The notes: generated by a model not told the origin, from the sequence alone. DNA of 64,000 bases from CAWUKT01 sp964352215 (GCA_964352215.1 CAYGRE010000024.1:1-64000), one strand, 5' to 3'; numbered from the stretch's first letter, positions 1 to 10,083 are shown. A program made the numbers and translations.

Positions 1-400
1 CCCGTAGGTTCGCGGGTTCAGACCCGTAGGTTCACGGGTTCAGACCCTTGGATTCACGGGTTCAGCCCCGTAGGTTCGCGGGTCCAGACCCTCGGATTCG
101 CAGGTTCAGACCTGCGGAGTCGCAGGTGCAACCCCGCGGATTTGCACCGCCAGCCCCGCAGATTTGGGTGTTCAGAATAGCAGATCAGCATGTTCAAATT
201 TGCAGACTCCCTGGTCCAAATCCGCAGACTCCCTGGTCCAAATCCGCAGACTCCCTGGTCCAAATCCGCAGACTCCCTGGTCCAAATCCGCAGACTCGCT
301 ACTCCGGATGTGCAGACTCGCTGGTCAAACCAAGTAGATCCGCGGGCTCCAGCCTTCGAGGTCGCAGGTTTCGACCTGACAGGCCAAGAATTCCGCCCGT
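1..400. repeat. Degenerate 22-bp tandem repeat array (array 1)
   Basis: Units of 22 bp can be laid end to end without a phase break from base 4 to base 399 (18 units), and the array probably continues left of the window. Four successive units at 202-289 are identical; the others drift strongly. The clearest unit (99-120) is a 7-bp inverted repeat, CGCAGGT/ACCTGCG, with loop TCAG and a 4-nt spacer GAGT; the left-hand units keep a 5-bp stem CGGGT/ACCCG with the same loop. Open frames through this stretch only translate the repeat and are not credible genes. Confidence 0.9.
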
Positions 401-430
401 CATGGCCACATATCACTAACACCCAGCAAG

Positions 431-473
431 AAGCCCTAAGAATCACATCTGTGTAGATGGATTCTTAGGGCTT
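431..473. terminator. Strong hairpin, possible terminator
   Basis: The arms AAGCCCTAAGAATC (431-444) and GATTCTTAGGGCTT (460-473) are perfectly complementary, and CATCT/AGATG extends the stem inside. It lies downstream of the minus-strand gene that ends at 556. The short T-rich tail (tgtattt) follows on the plus strand, so for the minus-strand gene this is a terminator only if it acts without a U tract. Confidence 0.6.
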
Positions 474-555
474 TGTATTTCCTGCTTATCTTAAGACTAC
501 AGCACTTCCCACTTAAGTGAGGACAATTGGCTTGGCAACAGACAGGGACTGCTCC

Positions 556-3500
556 TTATTTGATCACTACTTTCCGCACCAATACCCGGCTTGAAGTATT
601 CACCCGAACCATATAAGTCCCTGAACTTAGGTTTCCGGTGTCAAGGGTAGTCCTTCCAAGACCTGCGGCCACATCACGCTTGTCCAGAAAGACCTGGCGA
701 CCAACAGCATCAAATACCTGAATTGTTAGCTCAGCCTCTTCCAGCAAGAAGGCATCGATGTTAAGCTGTTGTCCTTCAGAGAGCGGATTGGGATAAATAT
801 TCAGCCAGTTATTGCTCTCCGCACTCAAACGAACCGTAGCTACGTTGGAGAAATCACTTTCGCCATTTTGACTGAGGGCGTGGATTCGGTAGTAGAGGTC
901 TTGTTCCACCAACGGTGAGTTGTCAATGAAGCTGTAGATATGGGGCGAGGTGGTTTCGTTCCAGTTCACATCACCAATTTTAGAGAAGGACAGCCCATCA
1001 GTAGACCGTTCTACCTCATACAAGGGTTGGTTGTTATCCGAAGGTGTTTCCCAACCCAGGACCACTGCACCATCCACAGCATTTGCATGTAACTCAATTC
1101 CATTGGGGAGGATACATGGCAATGAAAGGACAACAACCTCAAAGGTGACTGTGTCATTTCCTCCCGAATTACCTGCAATCAAAGTGACATTGTAAGACCC
1201 GGGATTTGAATAGGTGTGTGTCGGATTTTGGGTGGTTGAAAAAGTACCATCATCAAATGCCCATAGCCAGCTGGTAGCTGCATCGGGAACGGCCTGGGAA
1301 GTATCCGTAAAAGCGACCGGGTCAAGGGCACAAACCGTATCGGGATCTATGTCAAAGCCCGCAATGGGAGCATTGACCGTACAGTCAACTATTTCTATGA
1401 AATCCAGTTTGGTTTCTACTCCCTGGCAACCGGAAGGGTCGGTCACCGTCAAGGTGATATAATACAATCCCGGTGCTGCATAAGTGTGGGAGGTCAATTG
1501 CGACAACCCAGACGATACTACGGTTCCATCGCCAAAGTCCCAGGTATAGTCCAACATGCCAGCCGGAGCTGCGGCAAAACCAATATTGGTGCCGGCACAG
1601 ACCGGATTAGGAAGACCAGCAACAAAGTCGGGTACCGGAGTGGTATCAAAGGTGTACGAAAGGGTAAATGCAAAGGAATCAGTTCTACCACAATCGTTGA
1701 TCGTCTCCCAGAAAAATGTATCCGGCGGAGGAGTTGTGTAAAGGATAAATATAGAGTCCAGGTTGAAGACATTGGTATCCTGTAAGGTCCCCGCAATGGT
1801 GGATGTTACCGTCATCGAGGTGATACATTCCGATTGCAAGACAGTATCGGTGATCAGGACCAGCGTTGTGTCACAACCAGGTAATTCAAACAGTCCTGTG
1901 ATAAAAGGTTCAGCTTGGTAGGGGCCGAGCATAGGGACCAGATGGAGGTCAAAATCTGCACCAATGAATCCAAAATAGCTGATATAGCCAAAGCCATTGG
2001 TCTGTACAAAATTCAATCCCTGGGCTTGTCCCTGTGGAGGATTAAAGTCAGAACTTATCAAAACCAGACTGTCATTGGTATTACCTGGGAAAACTTCCAG
2101 ACCGATCAGGAAAGACGGGCTGTCGACAACAGTCTTATTGAAAGGTATCCAATATTCAGTAAAGAAGTTTCCAGCGGGAACCCCGAGATCGCTGCCTGGA
2201 TTGATATTGGCAAAGCCGGCGATTGGAGCACCGACAGGAAATCCGGTATTGTCACAATTGTACATAACTACCTGCAGGGTAGAGTTGGAGTCCGGGTCAA
2301 AGTAATTGGCGAGGGCTATCCTGGCCGCGCCTACTTCGGTAACACCTGGTACAGGTGTAATATAGCGCTCGTAGAATCCCATAGGGAAAAGTCCAGGTCC
2401 ATTGAGGGTAGGAGCAGGATAACCAGTAGCATTGTCCCCAGGGCCAAATCCAATCAGGGAGGGCGTTGGCGGTGGAGTTTCCCATTGAGTGTCAAGGGTG
2501 TCACAGGCCGCAGCAGGACAGGTAACCGTGATGTAGTCGAGTTTGGTTTCTGTATCAGAGCCATTTCCATTTGAAACGGTCAAACTTACCGTGTAGGTTG
2601 TATCACAGACGGTATATACGACGGTGGGTGGATTTTGGCCGTTGAAAGTAGCAGGTGTTACACCTCCAACCCCGGCAACATCAAAATTCCAGGTCCAATT
2701 GGTGATGCTGGCGGAAGGAACTGAGAGATCGGTATAGTTGACATTGCAAGGAGTTTGCCAAAAGGTAGGCGTACCGGAGAAATCGGCTACCGGAGGCTGG
2801 GAGCCACAGGTTGCCCCCCCATTGTTCACCCAGTTTTGCAGGTAGGTATCGATCATACAATGCATCCGACCTGCTTGCTGAGGAGTGAACTGGCTGGTGC
2901 AAAAGGAATAGGACATGTGGTTGTTCACCGGGGAATTCAACCAGGGAAGGTTGGGGGCACATCCGTCGGTACCGTTGTCGCCGCAAATATTGGCATTGGT
3001 GGGGTGGGGATTCGTATCAGAACACCAATCGCCTTCCGTATCGGCACCTGATGAAGCGCCGCTTGCCAGATCACGTCCTTCATAGCAATTGGTACATGCT
3101 GGGACTTCATCGACACCACGGAAAGTATGGAAGAGGCCAAAAGTATGTCCCAATTCGTGTGCCAGGGTATGCGTGCCAACGAACATATTCCCACGTCCCA
3201 GCACTACGCCTCCGCGGATATTGAATCCACCGAGCGGGTCATAGGGAAAACGGGCATAACCACCCGCACTTGGATTGATGATATCGCCCACCACATAGAT
3301 ATTGATCAATTGGTTAGGCGTAATACCGTAAGTGGTTTTCAGGGTGCCGTCTTCAGCCCCAACATTGAGTTGGTACATGGCATCATCGGTGACAAAATTT
3401 GCCGGGTCAGCACAAAATTGAATCCGAAAGGGAAGAAAGTCCGCGTTGACTTCGGCCATGAGCTGATCAATCCGGGCCTGACTAATATTTGATGAGGCTC

Positions 3501-4086
3501 CGCTGCTGGTATTTTGAACGACCGTCCAGCGTAGTTGCATGAACTTAATAGGGTCGCTGACCAGTGGGATATTGGCATCGCGATTAGCAGCAAGGTCACA
3601 AGGGACGGAGATGGGGCAGTTGGCCATCACCCTGGCCTCATTTGGATCAAAAGTGGGCGAAGGCGTTATGCAGATTCCGGGATCATTGGGATTGTTTGGA
3701 ATTTGAAAATCGACAATCAATCCATCTGGTGATATCAACTTGCCTTCAGCGTTGAGGGGCAGGTTTCGCTGGTCCTTCAACAGATTGAAGTGTTGCCCAT
3801 AGGATGTAGGCGTAATATCTGCCGGGGGCATCGCAGTTCGGGTAGCAATCCCGGAATTGTGACCTTGCAAGGCCCTTACCCCGGATTGGATAGGGACGAT
3901 TTGCAGATTGTTAGAACGGCCGAAAATTCCTTTTCCAGGGACATAAACAGGCCCTTGAGCAGGCTCAGTTTTCTCAGGAGCATTGAACTGAGGGTAGGGG
4001 CGGATCACATGAGGATTCGGGGACTGTGCGAAAGCGAGCGTGCTCATGAATACAATGAGAGCAGGCAGGAGTAAAAGCTTTTTCAT
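556..4086 (-). CDS. Secreted M43-family zinc metalloprotease with PKD and T9SS domains
   Basis: Predicted secreted protease of 1176 residues. The frame opens upstream at 4158, but the ATG at 4086 gives a clean signal peptide (MKKLLLLPALIVFMSTLAFAQ) and is preferred. The zinc motif HELGHTFGLFH lies at residues 310-320, followed by a Met-turn (NHMSYSFC), as in pappalysin-type M43 peptidases. Downstream are PKD-like Ig folds (PVADFSG near residue 440, FDFGDG-type repeats further on) and a lectin-like spacer. The last ~80 residues (LNIYPNPLSEGQ to VVIK) form a type A T9SS sorting domain, so the protein should cross the outer membrane and be surface-anchored or released. It is followed on the same strand by a separate hairpin. 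Cleavage of extracellular protein is inferred from the family. Confidence 0.9.
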   Translation of the reverse strand: MKKLLLLPALIVFMSTLAFAQSPNPHVIRPYPQFNAPEKTEPAQGPVYVPGKGIFGRSNNLQIVPIQSGVRALQGHNSGIATRTAMPPADITPTSYGQHFNLLKDQRNLPLNAEGKLISPDGLIVDFQIPNNPNDPGICITPSPTFDPNEARVMANCPISVPCDLAANRDANIPLVSDPIKFMQLRWTVVQNTSSGASSNISQARIDQLMAEVNADFLPFRIQFCADPANFVTDDAMYQLNVGAEDGTLKTTYGITPNQLINIYVVGDIINPSAGGYARFPYDPLGGFNIRGGVVLGRGNMFVGTHTLAHELGHTFGLFHTFRGVDEVPACTNCYEGRDLASGASSGADTEGDWCSDTNPHPTNANICGDNGTDGCAPNLPWLNSPVNNHMSYSFCTSQFTPQQAGRMHCMIDTYLQNWVNNGGATCGSQPPVADFSGTPTFWQTPCNVNYTDLSVPSASITNWTWNFDVAGVGGVTPATFNGQNPPTVVYTVCDTTYTVSLTVSNGNGSDTETKLDYITVTCPAAACDTLDTQWETPPPTPSLIGFGPGDNATGYPAPTLNGPGLFPMGFYERYITPVPGVTEVGAARIALANYFDPDSNSTLQVVMYNCDNTGFPVGAPIAGFANINPGSDLGVPAGNFFTEYWIPFNKTVVDSPSFLIGLEVFPGNTNDSLVLISSDFNPPQGQAQGLNFVQTNGFGYISYFGFIGADFDLHLVPMLGPYQAEPFITGLFELPGCDTTLVLITDTVLQSECITSMTVTSTIAGTLQDTNVFNLDSIFILYTTPPPDTFFWETINDCGRTDSFAFTLSYTFDTTPVPDFVAGLPNPVCAGTNIGFAAAPAGMLDYTWDFGDGTVVSSGLSQLTSHTYAAPGLYYITLTVTDPSGCQGVETKLDFIEIVDCTVNAPIAGFDIDPDTVCALDPVAFTDTSQAVPDAATSWLWAFDDGTFSTTQNPTHTYSNPGSYNVTLIAGNSGGNDTVTFEVVVLSLPCILPNGIELHANAVDGAVVLGWETPSDNNQPLYEVERSTDGLSFSKIGDVNWNETTSPHIYSFIDNSPLVEQDLYYRIHALSQNGESDFSNVATVRLSAESNNWLNIYPNPLSEGQQLNIDAFLLEEAELTIQVFDAVGRQVFLDKRDVAAGLGRTTLDTGNLSSGTYMVRVNTSSRVLVRKVVIK

Positions 4087-4430
4087 AGAGCTATCCTGGT
4101 TGACTGATAATAATGCCGCGAGGTATAACTGGTGAAATTTTTCAGCGTTCACTACCAAACCAATGCGACTGGGATTAACCTTCTAAATTGAACATTACAA
4201 ATTAAGAATTTTTGCTTGATTCAGGACGCTTTTTGTCCGACAATTAGGGATTGTTGACCAATTATGAAGACGGAAGGGGATGGATTATGGAATTCTATTG
4301 TCTGATGCATCCTATTTGCAAGGCTGTCTGGAAACAGAATAGCCTTTTAGGTTATCACAAAGATATTCACTTAGCCTCCCGAATCTCAACGGGAGGCTAT
4401 TTTTTCGCTGTATCCCAAACGAGAAGGAGG
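4087..4430. other. Intergenic region with a hairpin, no gene
   Basis: About 340 bases separate two minus-strand secreted-protein genes. I see no credible coding frame. The right part holds the hairpin at 4373-4398. A weak promoter-like box for the metalloprotease (minus-strand TTAATTTG, plus bases 4198-4205) lies about 115 nt upstream of its start. Confidence 0.5.
4373..4404. terminator. Hairpin with T tract on the plus strand
   Basis: AGCCTCCCG (4373-4381) pairs with CGGGAGGCT (4390-4398) around an 8-nt loop, and a T6 run follows on the plus strand. The gene it should serve ends at 4431 on the minus strand, where the T run precedes the hairpin instead of following it. Either it works in both directions or it blocks antisense transcription into the upstream gene. 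Confidence 0.6.
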
Positions 4431-7400
4431 TTATCGGTAAAGGGTAATGGAACCATTCGCTGTTAGTTCTCTTCCATCAAATCCCCGAACCAGGATTTTG
4501 TAAATGTATACGCCTTCTGGCTGAGGTTTTCCATTTACAGAACCATCCCATCCGGTGTTCTTGTCCCTCGTGGCAAACAACAGTTTGCCCCAACGGTCAT
4601 AAATCTCCATGGAAAAGCTCTCTTCAAATTCCCCAAAGGAGCTGAAAATGTCATTGAGCTGGTCTCCATTCGGGGTAAATGCGCTTGGGACAAAGAGGGT
4701 TGCTGGGAATTCAATGCATATCTCATTTGACCATGACTCAGGTATACAAGCCAGTAAACTTGCTTCCCCCCGAATACGGTAACAGACCCTTGGATTGACC
4801 GCTTCCTGGTCCTGGAAGGTGAGGGTAAGATTACTCAGGGTAATCAGGAAAACCTCCGGACTCCCCTCAGCAGGGAAATTCTGATAGATATCGTAGCTCT
4901 GCACTCCACCAGGCCACCCGGAATAAGGAGCCCAGGTAAGGGATGCCTGATAGTCCTCACGGAATCCATTCAACAGGATGCTACACATTCCTCCGACTTC
5001 ATCGGACAACCGACCACATCGGTCGAATGCACGGACGGTATAGCAATATTGATAATCATCTACTTCAGCCGAGAGATCGGTATATGAGGTATCGGGGTAA
5101 TTGGCCACAGTATCGATGGCAGTCATTGTGAATTCATCGTCCCGCTGACGGTAAATAACATATCCCACGCCATCAGACTCGGTATTTGCAATCCAGGTCA
5201 GAAAGATTCCTGCATCACCCTCAAGCACAGTTACACCGCAAACCTCCACCGGTGCGGGTGGATTTTCGATGTGGTTCACCAGAACCGAATCATATACAGT
5301 ATTCGATGAATTGCAATCAAATGTGTCGGTAGCAATGATCCGGATTTTAAAGCTTTGGTCAGCCAATTCACAAGGTACCGTCCAGCACAAGTCAGCCTGA
5401 ATCAGAGAATCATTCTGGAAGTTGACCACAATATCAGGCGTACTACCTGTGAAGGGACTCCCATCAGAAAAGAAAACCTCCGTTACAAAGTTTACATAAG
5501 TGGGGCTGACCGTGTCCTCAACAACAAATGGGAAACAGAAAGATTCATCATCGTTGAGGTCAATGGTGTAATTGTCTGGGAAGTTAGGTCCCAGGTCATG
5601 GCTGATCAGGGGAGGTGGATTGATGGGTTCAATTACACGCACGTAAACAGTATCAAATGTACTGTTGCTGATCAGGCATTGATTTTCCTGAACCCCTTCG
5701 ACAATGAACCGGAAGAGCAGGTCATTGTTGACACATCTTGGGGTCCAACAGACTTGTCCGGAGACAGTATCCCCGCTTTGGGTTGCGAAATAAACAGGTT
5801 GCTCTCCACCAGCCTGGCTTCCACTTAAAGTCTCAATATTGAAATTGAAATTCAATCCTTGACCTGCCAATAAAGAGGTATCAATCACTTCGAACAGGAA
5901 GCAAAACTCTTCATGGACCGGAGCAATAATGGTATCGCCGTTGAGGGGATTGGAAGTGATATCCGTGGTCGTGGTAGGTGCAGGGTTCAAAGGATTGAGT
6001 ACCCTGAGATAAATGGTATCCGAGGAAAAATTGTCGGGAGGACACTGGAACAAATCGATTCCATTGGTGACAAACATATACGTCCGTCCATAATTGCAAA
6101 ATGTTTCCCAACAAACTGTCCCGTAAAGTGTATCGCCGCTGACATAAGTAGTGACGTTCTGGACCTGTCCAAGAACGGTACCATTGGTATCCATAAGGAT
6201 ATTTTCATAGCTCAGGTTACCACCCCCCAGCGTATCCACAATGTAGAAATCATAGCAGAAATTCTCCTGGACATTTAGGATAATGGTATCGCCATTGGTG
6301 GTGGGAATACTGCTGATGTCCGAAGTGGTGACCGGAGGGGCCGCCGGAGGAGGAATGACCAGCACCCATATCGTGTCGAAGACGATGTTGTAGTTGGGGC
6401 AATCATTGGTGTCCCGGGCAGAAATGATCATTTCAATGGTTTGGCCTACATAGTCGCAGGCTGGTGTCCAGCAGATCTCACCAAGTACAGGTGGGACGGT
6501 ACCACTGGTGGTGATAGTAGCATAAGGAGGAGGGAATCCACCATTACCCCCAAAGCTTACACTCAGGGGAGTCACCTGGATGGTAGAAGGGGAGAGGCTG
6601 TCCTCAACTGTAAAAGTATAGCAGAAAGGCTGCCCGGCCGGTGCGAGAATGGTGTCTGGTCCGATGGTATTTAGGCTACCGAGTTGGTGATCCAATACAG
6701 GTGGCGTACCCTGGGGCAAACAGTTGATGACGTGGAACTGGAAATCTCGTTTATTTTCGCTTAGGAGTTGTCCGCCTCTGTATTCTTTCACCGAAACTGC
6801 AAGCACATAGACACCTTGATTGGCGGGCAAAGCAGTCAGGTAGCCCGTACTGGGATTGATCGAAATCGAACTGTTCGGTCCAAAGGGGTTTGTAAAGCTG
6901 TGCCCAGGTGAATAAACAACATTGGCGTATGGTGGAGGCCCCATGGGATTGTTAAATGGGTCCACGGAAGGGTTGGGCTGGTTAAATCCACAGTTTCCGC
7001 TTGGGTTGCCAGCACCACCACCTAAGAGGTCAAGTCCAGTGAAGGGATTGGAAATTTCATAGACGAGAGAATCACCATCAGGGTCAGTAGCGGAATAATC
7101 GAAGTAGTAGGTTTCGCCCGCACAGAGGAAAATAGAAGGTTGCTGATTAAAAGAGGGCATAGAATTGCAACTGGCAACTTCTGGTCCGGGGACGTGGGCC
7201 AGGAAAGTTACCCCTTCACATTCGGGGGCGGCCAGATTGGAGATAATATTATTTCGGCAGCATCTTGCCCAGGCAATGTCGAATCCACCGATCCGAGGGG
7301 GCAGGAGAACATCTATCTCGTAAATACCCTCTTCCACACAGATGGGCGGTGCGACTCCGACGCAAGCATTGATATTGTCCAGTGGGATCACTGGCGTCAT

Positions 7401-7652
7401 GGGAGGAATAGGAACCGAGATGTTGTAGGCCAGGGCTCCTGAGATACCATCGAATACAAATAGCTCCACAGGGTCGTCAAACGGAGCTTGGCCCCCAAAA
7501 CAATCCCGGTACAGTTTCAATGTAATGTGGTAAACGTTGTTACCTAAACACTCATACGTCAATTCTGCTCCGGCAATATGCGTTGCCTTAGCCAGTGGCA
7601 TTGTTCCGAACAAAAGCAATCCGATCCACAATATTTTCCGCAATCCCTTCAT
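4431..7652 (-). CDS. Secreted multidomain protein with T9SS type B (gliding-motility-associated) C-terminus
   Basis: A 1073-residue protein with an N-terminal signal peptide (MKGLRKILWIGLLLFGTMPL, cut near AKA). It is followed by THIAGAELTY and KLYRDCFGG, the opening typical of large Cytophaga/Saprospira-type secreted proteins. The middle contains four or more repeats of about 120 residues, each with a motif like DTIILNVQENFCYDF and ending in CWTP or CWET, which look like Ig/cadherin-like modules. A fibronectin-III-like part follows (near residue 820). The last ~90 residues (FVPSAFTPNGDQLNDIF to SITLYR) are the T9SS type B sorting domain. It lies 13 bp downstream of the lipoprotein gene at 7666, so the two are probably cotranscribed. 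A role in adhesion is inferred; no enzyme motif is visible. Confidence 0.88.
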   Translation of the reverse strand: MKGLRKILWIGLLLFGTMPLAKATHIAGAELTYECLGNNVYHITLKLYRDCFGGQAPFDDPVELFVFDGISGALAYNISVPIPPMTPVIPLDNINACVGVAPPICVEEGIYEIDVLLPPRIGGFDIAWARCCRNNIISNLAAPECEGVTFLAHVPGPEVASCNSMPSFNQQPSIFLCAGETYYFDYSATDPDGDSLVYEISNPFTGLDLLGGGAGNPSGNCGFNQPNPSVDPFNNPMGPPPYANVVYSPGHSFTNPFGPNSSISINPSTGYLTALPANQGVYVLAVSVKEYRGGQLLSENKRDFQFHVINCLPQGTPPVLDHQLGSLNTIGPDTILAPAGQPFCYTFTVEDSLSPSTIQVTPLSVSFGGNGGFPPPYATITTSGTVPPVLGEICWTPACDYVGQTIEMIISARDTNDCPNYNIVFDTIWVLVIPPPAAPPVTTSDISSIPTTNGDTIILNVQENFCYDFYIVDTLGGGNLSYENILMDTNGTVLGQVQNVTTYVSGDTLYGTVCWETFCNYGRTYMFVTNGIDLFQCPPDNFSSDTIYLRVLNPLNPAPTTTTDITSNPLNGDTIIAPVHEEFCFLFEVIDTSLLAGQGLNFNFNIETLSGSQAGGEQPVYFATQSGDTVSGQVCWTPRCVNNDLLFRFIVEGVQENQCLISNSTFDTVYVRVIEPINPPPLISHDLGPNFPDNYTIDLNDDESFCFPFVVEDTVSPTYVNFVTEVFFSDGSPFTGSTPDIVVNFQNDSLIQADLCWTVPCELADQSFKIRIIATDTFDCNSSNTVYDSVLVNHIENPPAPVEVCGVTVLEGDAGIFLTWIANTESDGVGYVIYRQRDDEFTMTAIDTVANYPDTSYTDLSAEVDDYQYCYTVRAFDRCGRLSDEVGGMCSILLNGFREDYQASLTWAPYSGWPGGVQSYDIYQNFPAEGSPEVFLITLSNLTLTFQDQEAVNPRVCYRIRGEASLLACIPESWSNEICIEFPATLFVPSAFTPNGDQLNDIFSSFGEFEESFSMEIYDRWGKLLFATRDKNTGWDGSVNGKPQPEGVYIYKILVRGFDGRELTANGSITLYR

Positions 7653-7665
7653 ATAGTTTTTGTTC

Positions 7666-8154
7666 TCAGGGGTAAATCAAAGGTTCAAGTCTTTTAAATT
7701 CCTGAACAATCAGTTTCCCCTCTTTTCCTTTATTGTCAAAATAAGTGATGACCATTCCTTTTTGAAACTCATCCGGCAAACCAGGGATGGCTTTTTGCTC
7801 TCCCTGAACTCCACCCGGATCGTCCCGGTTTTCTCTCCGACGATTCTGAACCGACGTTTCCACTCTGAAAAAACTTATTTCCGGGGAGACTTGTTTCACA
7901 ATTTTGCCAGAAGAGTCGGCGTAGATACGAAAGTCAGCCAAAACACCTTTTTCCCGGTCGCCTATCCAGACAGAACGGATGGAAATCTCCGAATTACCTG
8001 TTTTACTGATTGCAACCGCATATTTTGAGCCTCCACCAGATCCTGGAGCCCCACCAACCCATTCCTGAACCGTAGCAGATTGCACCGTCAATTGGACTGA
8101 ACAACTGCTTGCTAAGATTGAAATGGCGATGATTAAAAAAGCGTTGAACTTCAT
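7666..8154 (-). CDS. Small predicted lipoprotein of unknown function
   Basis: 162 residues with a lipoprotein signal: a hydrophobic stretch ending in the lipobox LASSC, with the acylated Cys near residue 18. The mature part is polar, Gly/Ser-rich at first (GGAPGSGGGSKYAVAI), then probably beta-rich. I do not recognise the family. Its stop codon is 13 bp before the start of the T9SS type B protein gene, which suggests an operon and perhaps a partner role at the cell surface. A minus-strand CATATTTG (plus bases 8225-8232), one base from the Bacteroidota -7 consensus, lies about 70 nt upstream. Confidence 0.75.
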   Translation of the reverse strand: MKFNAFLIIAISILASSCSVQLTVQSATVQEWVGGAPGSGGGSKYAVAISKTGNSEISIRSVWIGDREKGVLADFRIYADSSGKIVKQVSPEISFFRVETSVQNRRRENRDDPGGVQGEQKAIPGLPDEFQKGMVITYFDNKGKEGKLIVQEFKRLEPLIYP

Positions 8155-8351
8155 TGGTTATTTTTACTACACCTTGCTGACCCTCTACCCCTAATTTTCA
8201 ACGGACAGAGACATCAGTTTGTTACAAATATGGACTTACTAATTTAGAGTATTAGAGATGTAAGTACAAAGACAGAATCATTTGGAGATTACACAGTCTT
8301 ATTTCTCAAATTTAGGCATTGAAAGAAATCTAATTTCATCACATACAGCGC

Positions 8352-10049
8352 ATGCGACTTTTTCAATTGTTTCTTGTCGGTTTTGGCTTGTTTATCATTC
8401 AGGGACAAATCCCATCCCAGGCCCAAATTTATTATGTCTATTTCAAGGACAAGCCTTCATTAGAGCATCCAGAGAATGATTTTCATCCCAAAGCCTTGGA
8501 GAGAAGGGCGCGTCTGGGGATTGGATTTCCACAGGAAGACGATCTGCCTTTGGATTCCAGCTATACCCGGATCGTAAGCCAAATGGTGGATTCGGTGAGG
8601 TTTCAACTCCGGTGGTTCAATGCGATGACCGTCAAGGGAAATCTGAAACAAATGGAAGAAGTCTCCCAGCTTACTTTTGTAACTGCCGTGGTTCCGATGG
8701 AAGAAAGTTGGGGAGGAGTGACCGGGACTGAGAAAAACGGGATTGGAGTGACCGGGACTGAGAAAAACGGGATTGGAGTGACCGGGACTGAGAAAACCGG
8801 GACCTGGAAAAGTGGGGATTTGGAGATTGGGGCGAAAAAGAAAACTGATACCGCAAAAGTGGAGCGCTTGGTCGTCCTGCAACGCAAAATGCTAGGTCTT
8901 GATATTCTCAAGAAGCATGATTTGAATGGTTCCGGGGTACGGATAGCGATCTTCGATGCGGGTTTTTCGGGAGTGGATGAGCATCCCGCATTTAAGCACC
9001 TCAGAGACAATGGGCAAATCGTAGCGACCAAAGATTTTTATGGCAATGACGACAATGTATACCACCACGGAGGCCACGGAACAGCGGTATTGAGTTGCCT
9101 GGCAGGGATGTTTGACGAAAGAAACCTGGGGGCAGCGACGGGGGCAGATTTCTATCTTGCCAGAACGGAACATGGTATGTGGGAGAAGATGAAGGAAGAG
9201 GATTGCTGGTTGGCGGCAGCCCAATGGGCCGACCAGAAGGGGGTAGATATCATCAGCAGTTCCTTGGGCTATGGGAAAAAACGGTACACCTACGAGGACC
9301 TGGATGGAAAAACGACCCTTGTAACCCGAGCTGCTCAAACTGCGAACAATAAGGGGATATTGGTGGTCAATTCTGCGGGTAATACCGGCACCAGCAAAGA
9401 TTTTCATATTACAGCGCCAGGGGACGGTGCAAACGTACTCACCGTAGGGAGTTCCTATCCCATGTTGGCCTTTCCGATGCCATATACCTCACGCGGGCCC
9501 AATTCAAGTGGAGTGCTCAAGCCAAATGTTTCCGGGCCTGGTTATGTAATAGCTGCAGATAAGAAGGGAGGATTCGACTTTATCGGTGGGACTTCCTTCG
9601 CGTGTCCTTCCATTGCAGGTGTGGCTGCTTGCCTGAAGCAACTCCACCCTGAATATCTCAATTTTGAGATCATAAATGAACTTCAGGAAATCTCCCACCT
9701 GGCTCCGTTTTACAATTATCAATTGGGCTACGGTATTCCACAGGTTCAATTGCTATTCGAAGATTCGGAAAAGCCGGAGCCGGGATTTGAAATAACTGTA
9801 CGCAATGATACGGCCATCGTGAAATTTGACCAGGAGATTGTCAACCGGGATACGGCCGAACAAAGGAGTGGAAAGCCCTGCTTTGCCCATTGGAGGATGG
9901 AAAACGGAATGCTCAGTGCTTCCCAAAACTTTCTGATACAAAAAGAGCAGGGACTTGCCCTGCCCTTGACCGACTCGAAAGGCGGTCAATTATTTATATG
10001 GTTTGAAGGAACCATTTGGTCTTCGGAGGAGCGAGGCTTTGTGCATTAA
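8352..10049 (+). CDS. Secreted S8 subtilisin-like serine protease
   Basis: 565 residues with a signal peptide (MRLFQLFLVGFGLFII) and the opening IYYVYFKDK that is common in Bacteroidota subtilases. The catalytic triad is visible: Asp202 (AIFDAGFSG), His242 (GGHGTAV) and Ser415 (GGTSFACPS). Between the propeptide and the catalytic domain there is a linker with three copies of a 10-residue unit (GVTGTEKNGI), encoded by a 30-bp DNA repeat. Relatives usually end in a T9SS sorting domain; here the end (LFIWFEGTIWSSEERGFVH) does not look like one, so the protein may stay periplasmic or use another signal. It converges on valS with a 34-bp gap. Confidence 0.9.
   Translation: MRLFQLFLVGFGLFIIQGQIPSQAQIYYVYFKDKPSLEHPENDFHPKALERRARLGIGFPQEDDLPLDSSYTRIVSQMVDSVRFQLRWFNAMTVKGNLKQMEEVSQLTFVTAVVPMEESWGGVTGTEKNGIGVTGTEKNGIGVTGTEKTGTWKSGDLEIGAKKKTDTAKVERLVVLQRKMLGLDILKKHDLNGSGVRIAIFDAGFSGVDEHPAFKHLRDNGQIVATKDFYGNDDNVYHHGGHGTAVLSCLAGMFDERNLGAATGADFYLARTEHGMWEKMKEEDCWLAAAQWADQKGVDIISSSLGYGKKRYTYEDLDGKTTLVTRAAQTANNKGILVVNSAGNTGTSKDFHITAPGDGANVLTVGSSYPMLAFPMPYTSRGPNSSGVLKPNVSGPGYVIAADKKGGFDFIGGTSFACPSIAGVAACLKQLHPEYLNFEIINELQEISHLAPFYNYQLGYGIPQVQLLFEDSEKPEPGFEITVRNDTAIVKFDQEIVNRDTAEQRSGKPCFAHWRMENGMLSASQNFLIQKEQGLALPLTDSKGGQLFIWFEGTIWSSEERGFVH
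8715..8804 (+). repeat. Three 30-bp in-frame tandem repeats in the subtilase gene
   Basis: Copies at 8715-8744, 8745-8774 and 8775-8804. The first two are identical and the third differs only near its end. They encode the GVTGTEKNGI linker units. Near-identity at the DNA level points to recent slippage. Confidence 0.92.
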
Positions 10050-10083
10050 TCGGCACCGTCCCTCAGGATTTCAACCTATGCTG

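Noticed and set aside
1..100. Resemblance of GGTTC-containing units to a tRNA T-arm
   Set aside because: No acceptor, anticodon or D arm can be folded around it, and the motif recurs every 22 bp.
48..456. Overlapping open frames of 88-130 codons on both strands
   Set aside because: They are produced by the 22-bp repeat, which is not a multiple of three but repeats its frame every 66 bp; no other coding signal is present.
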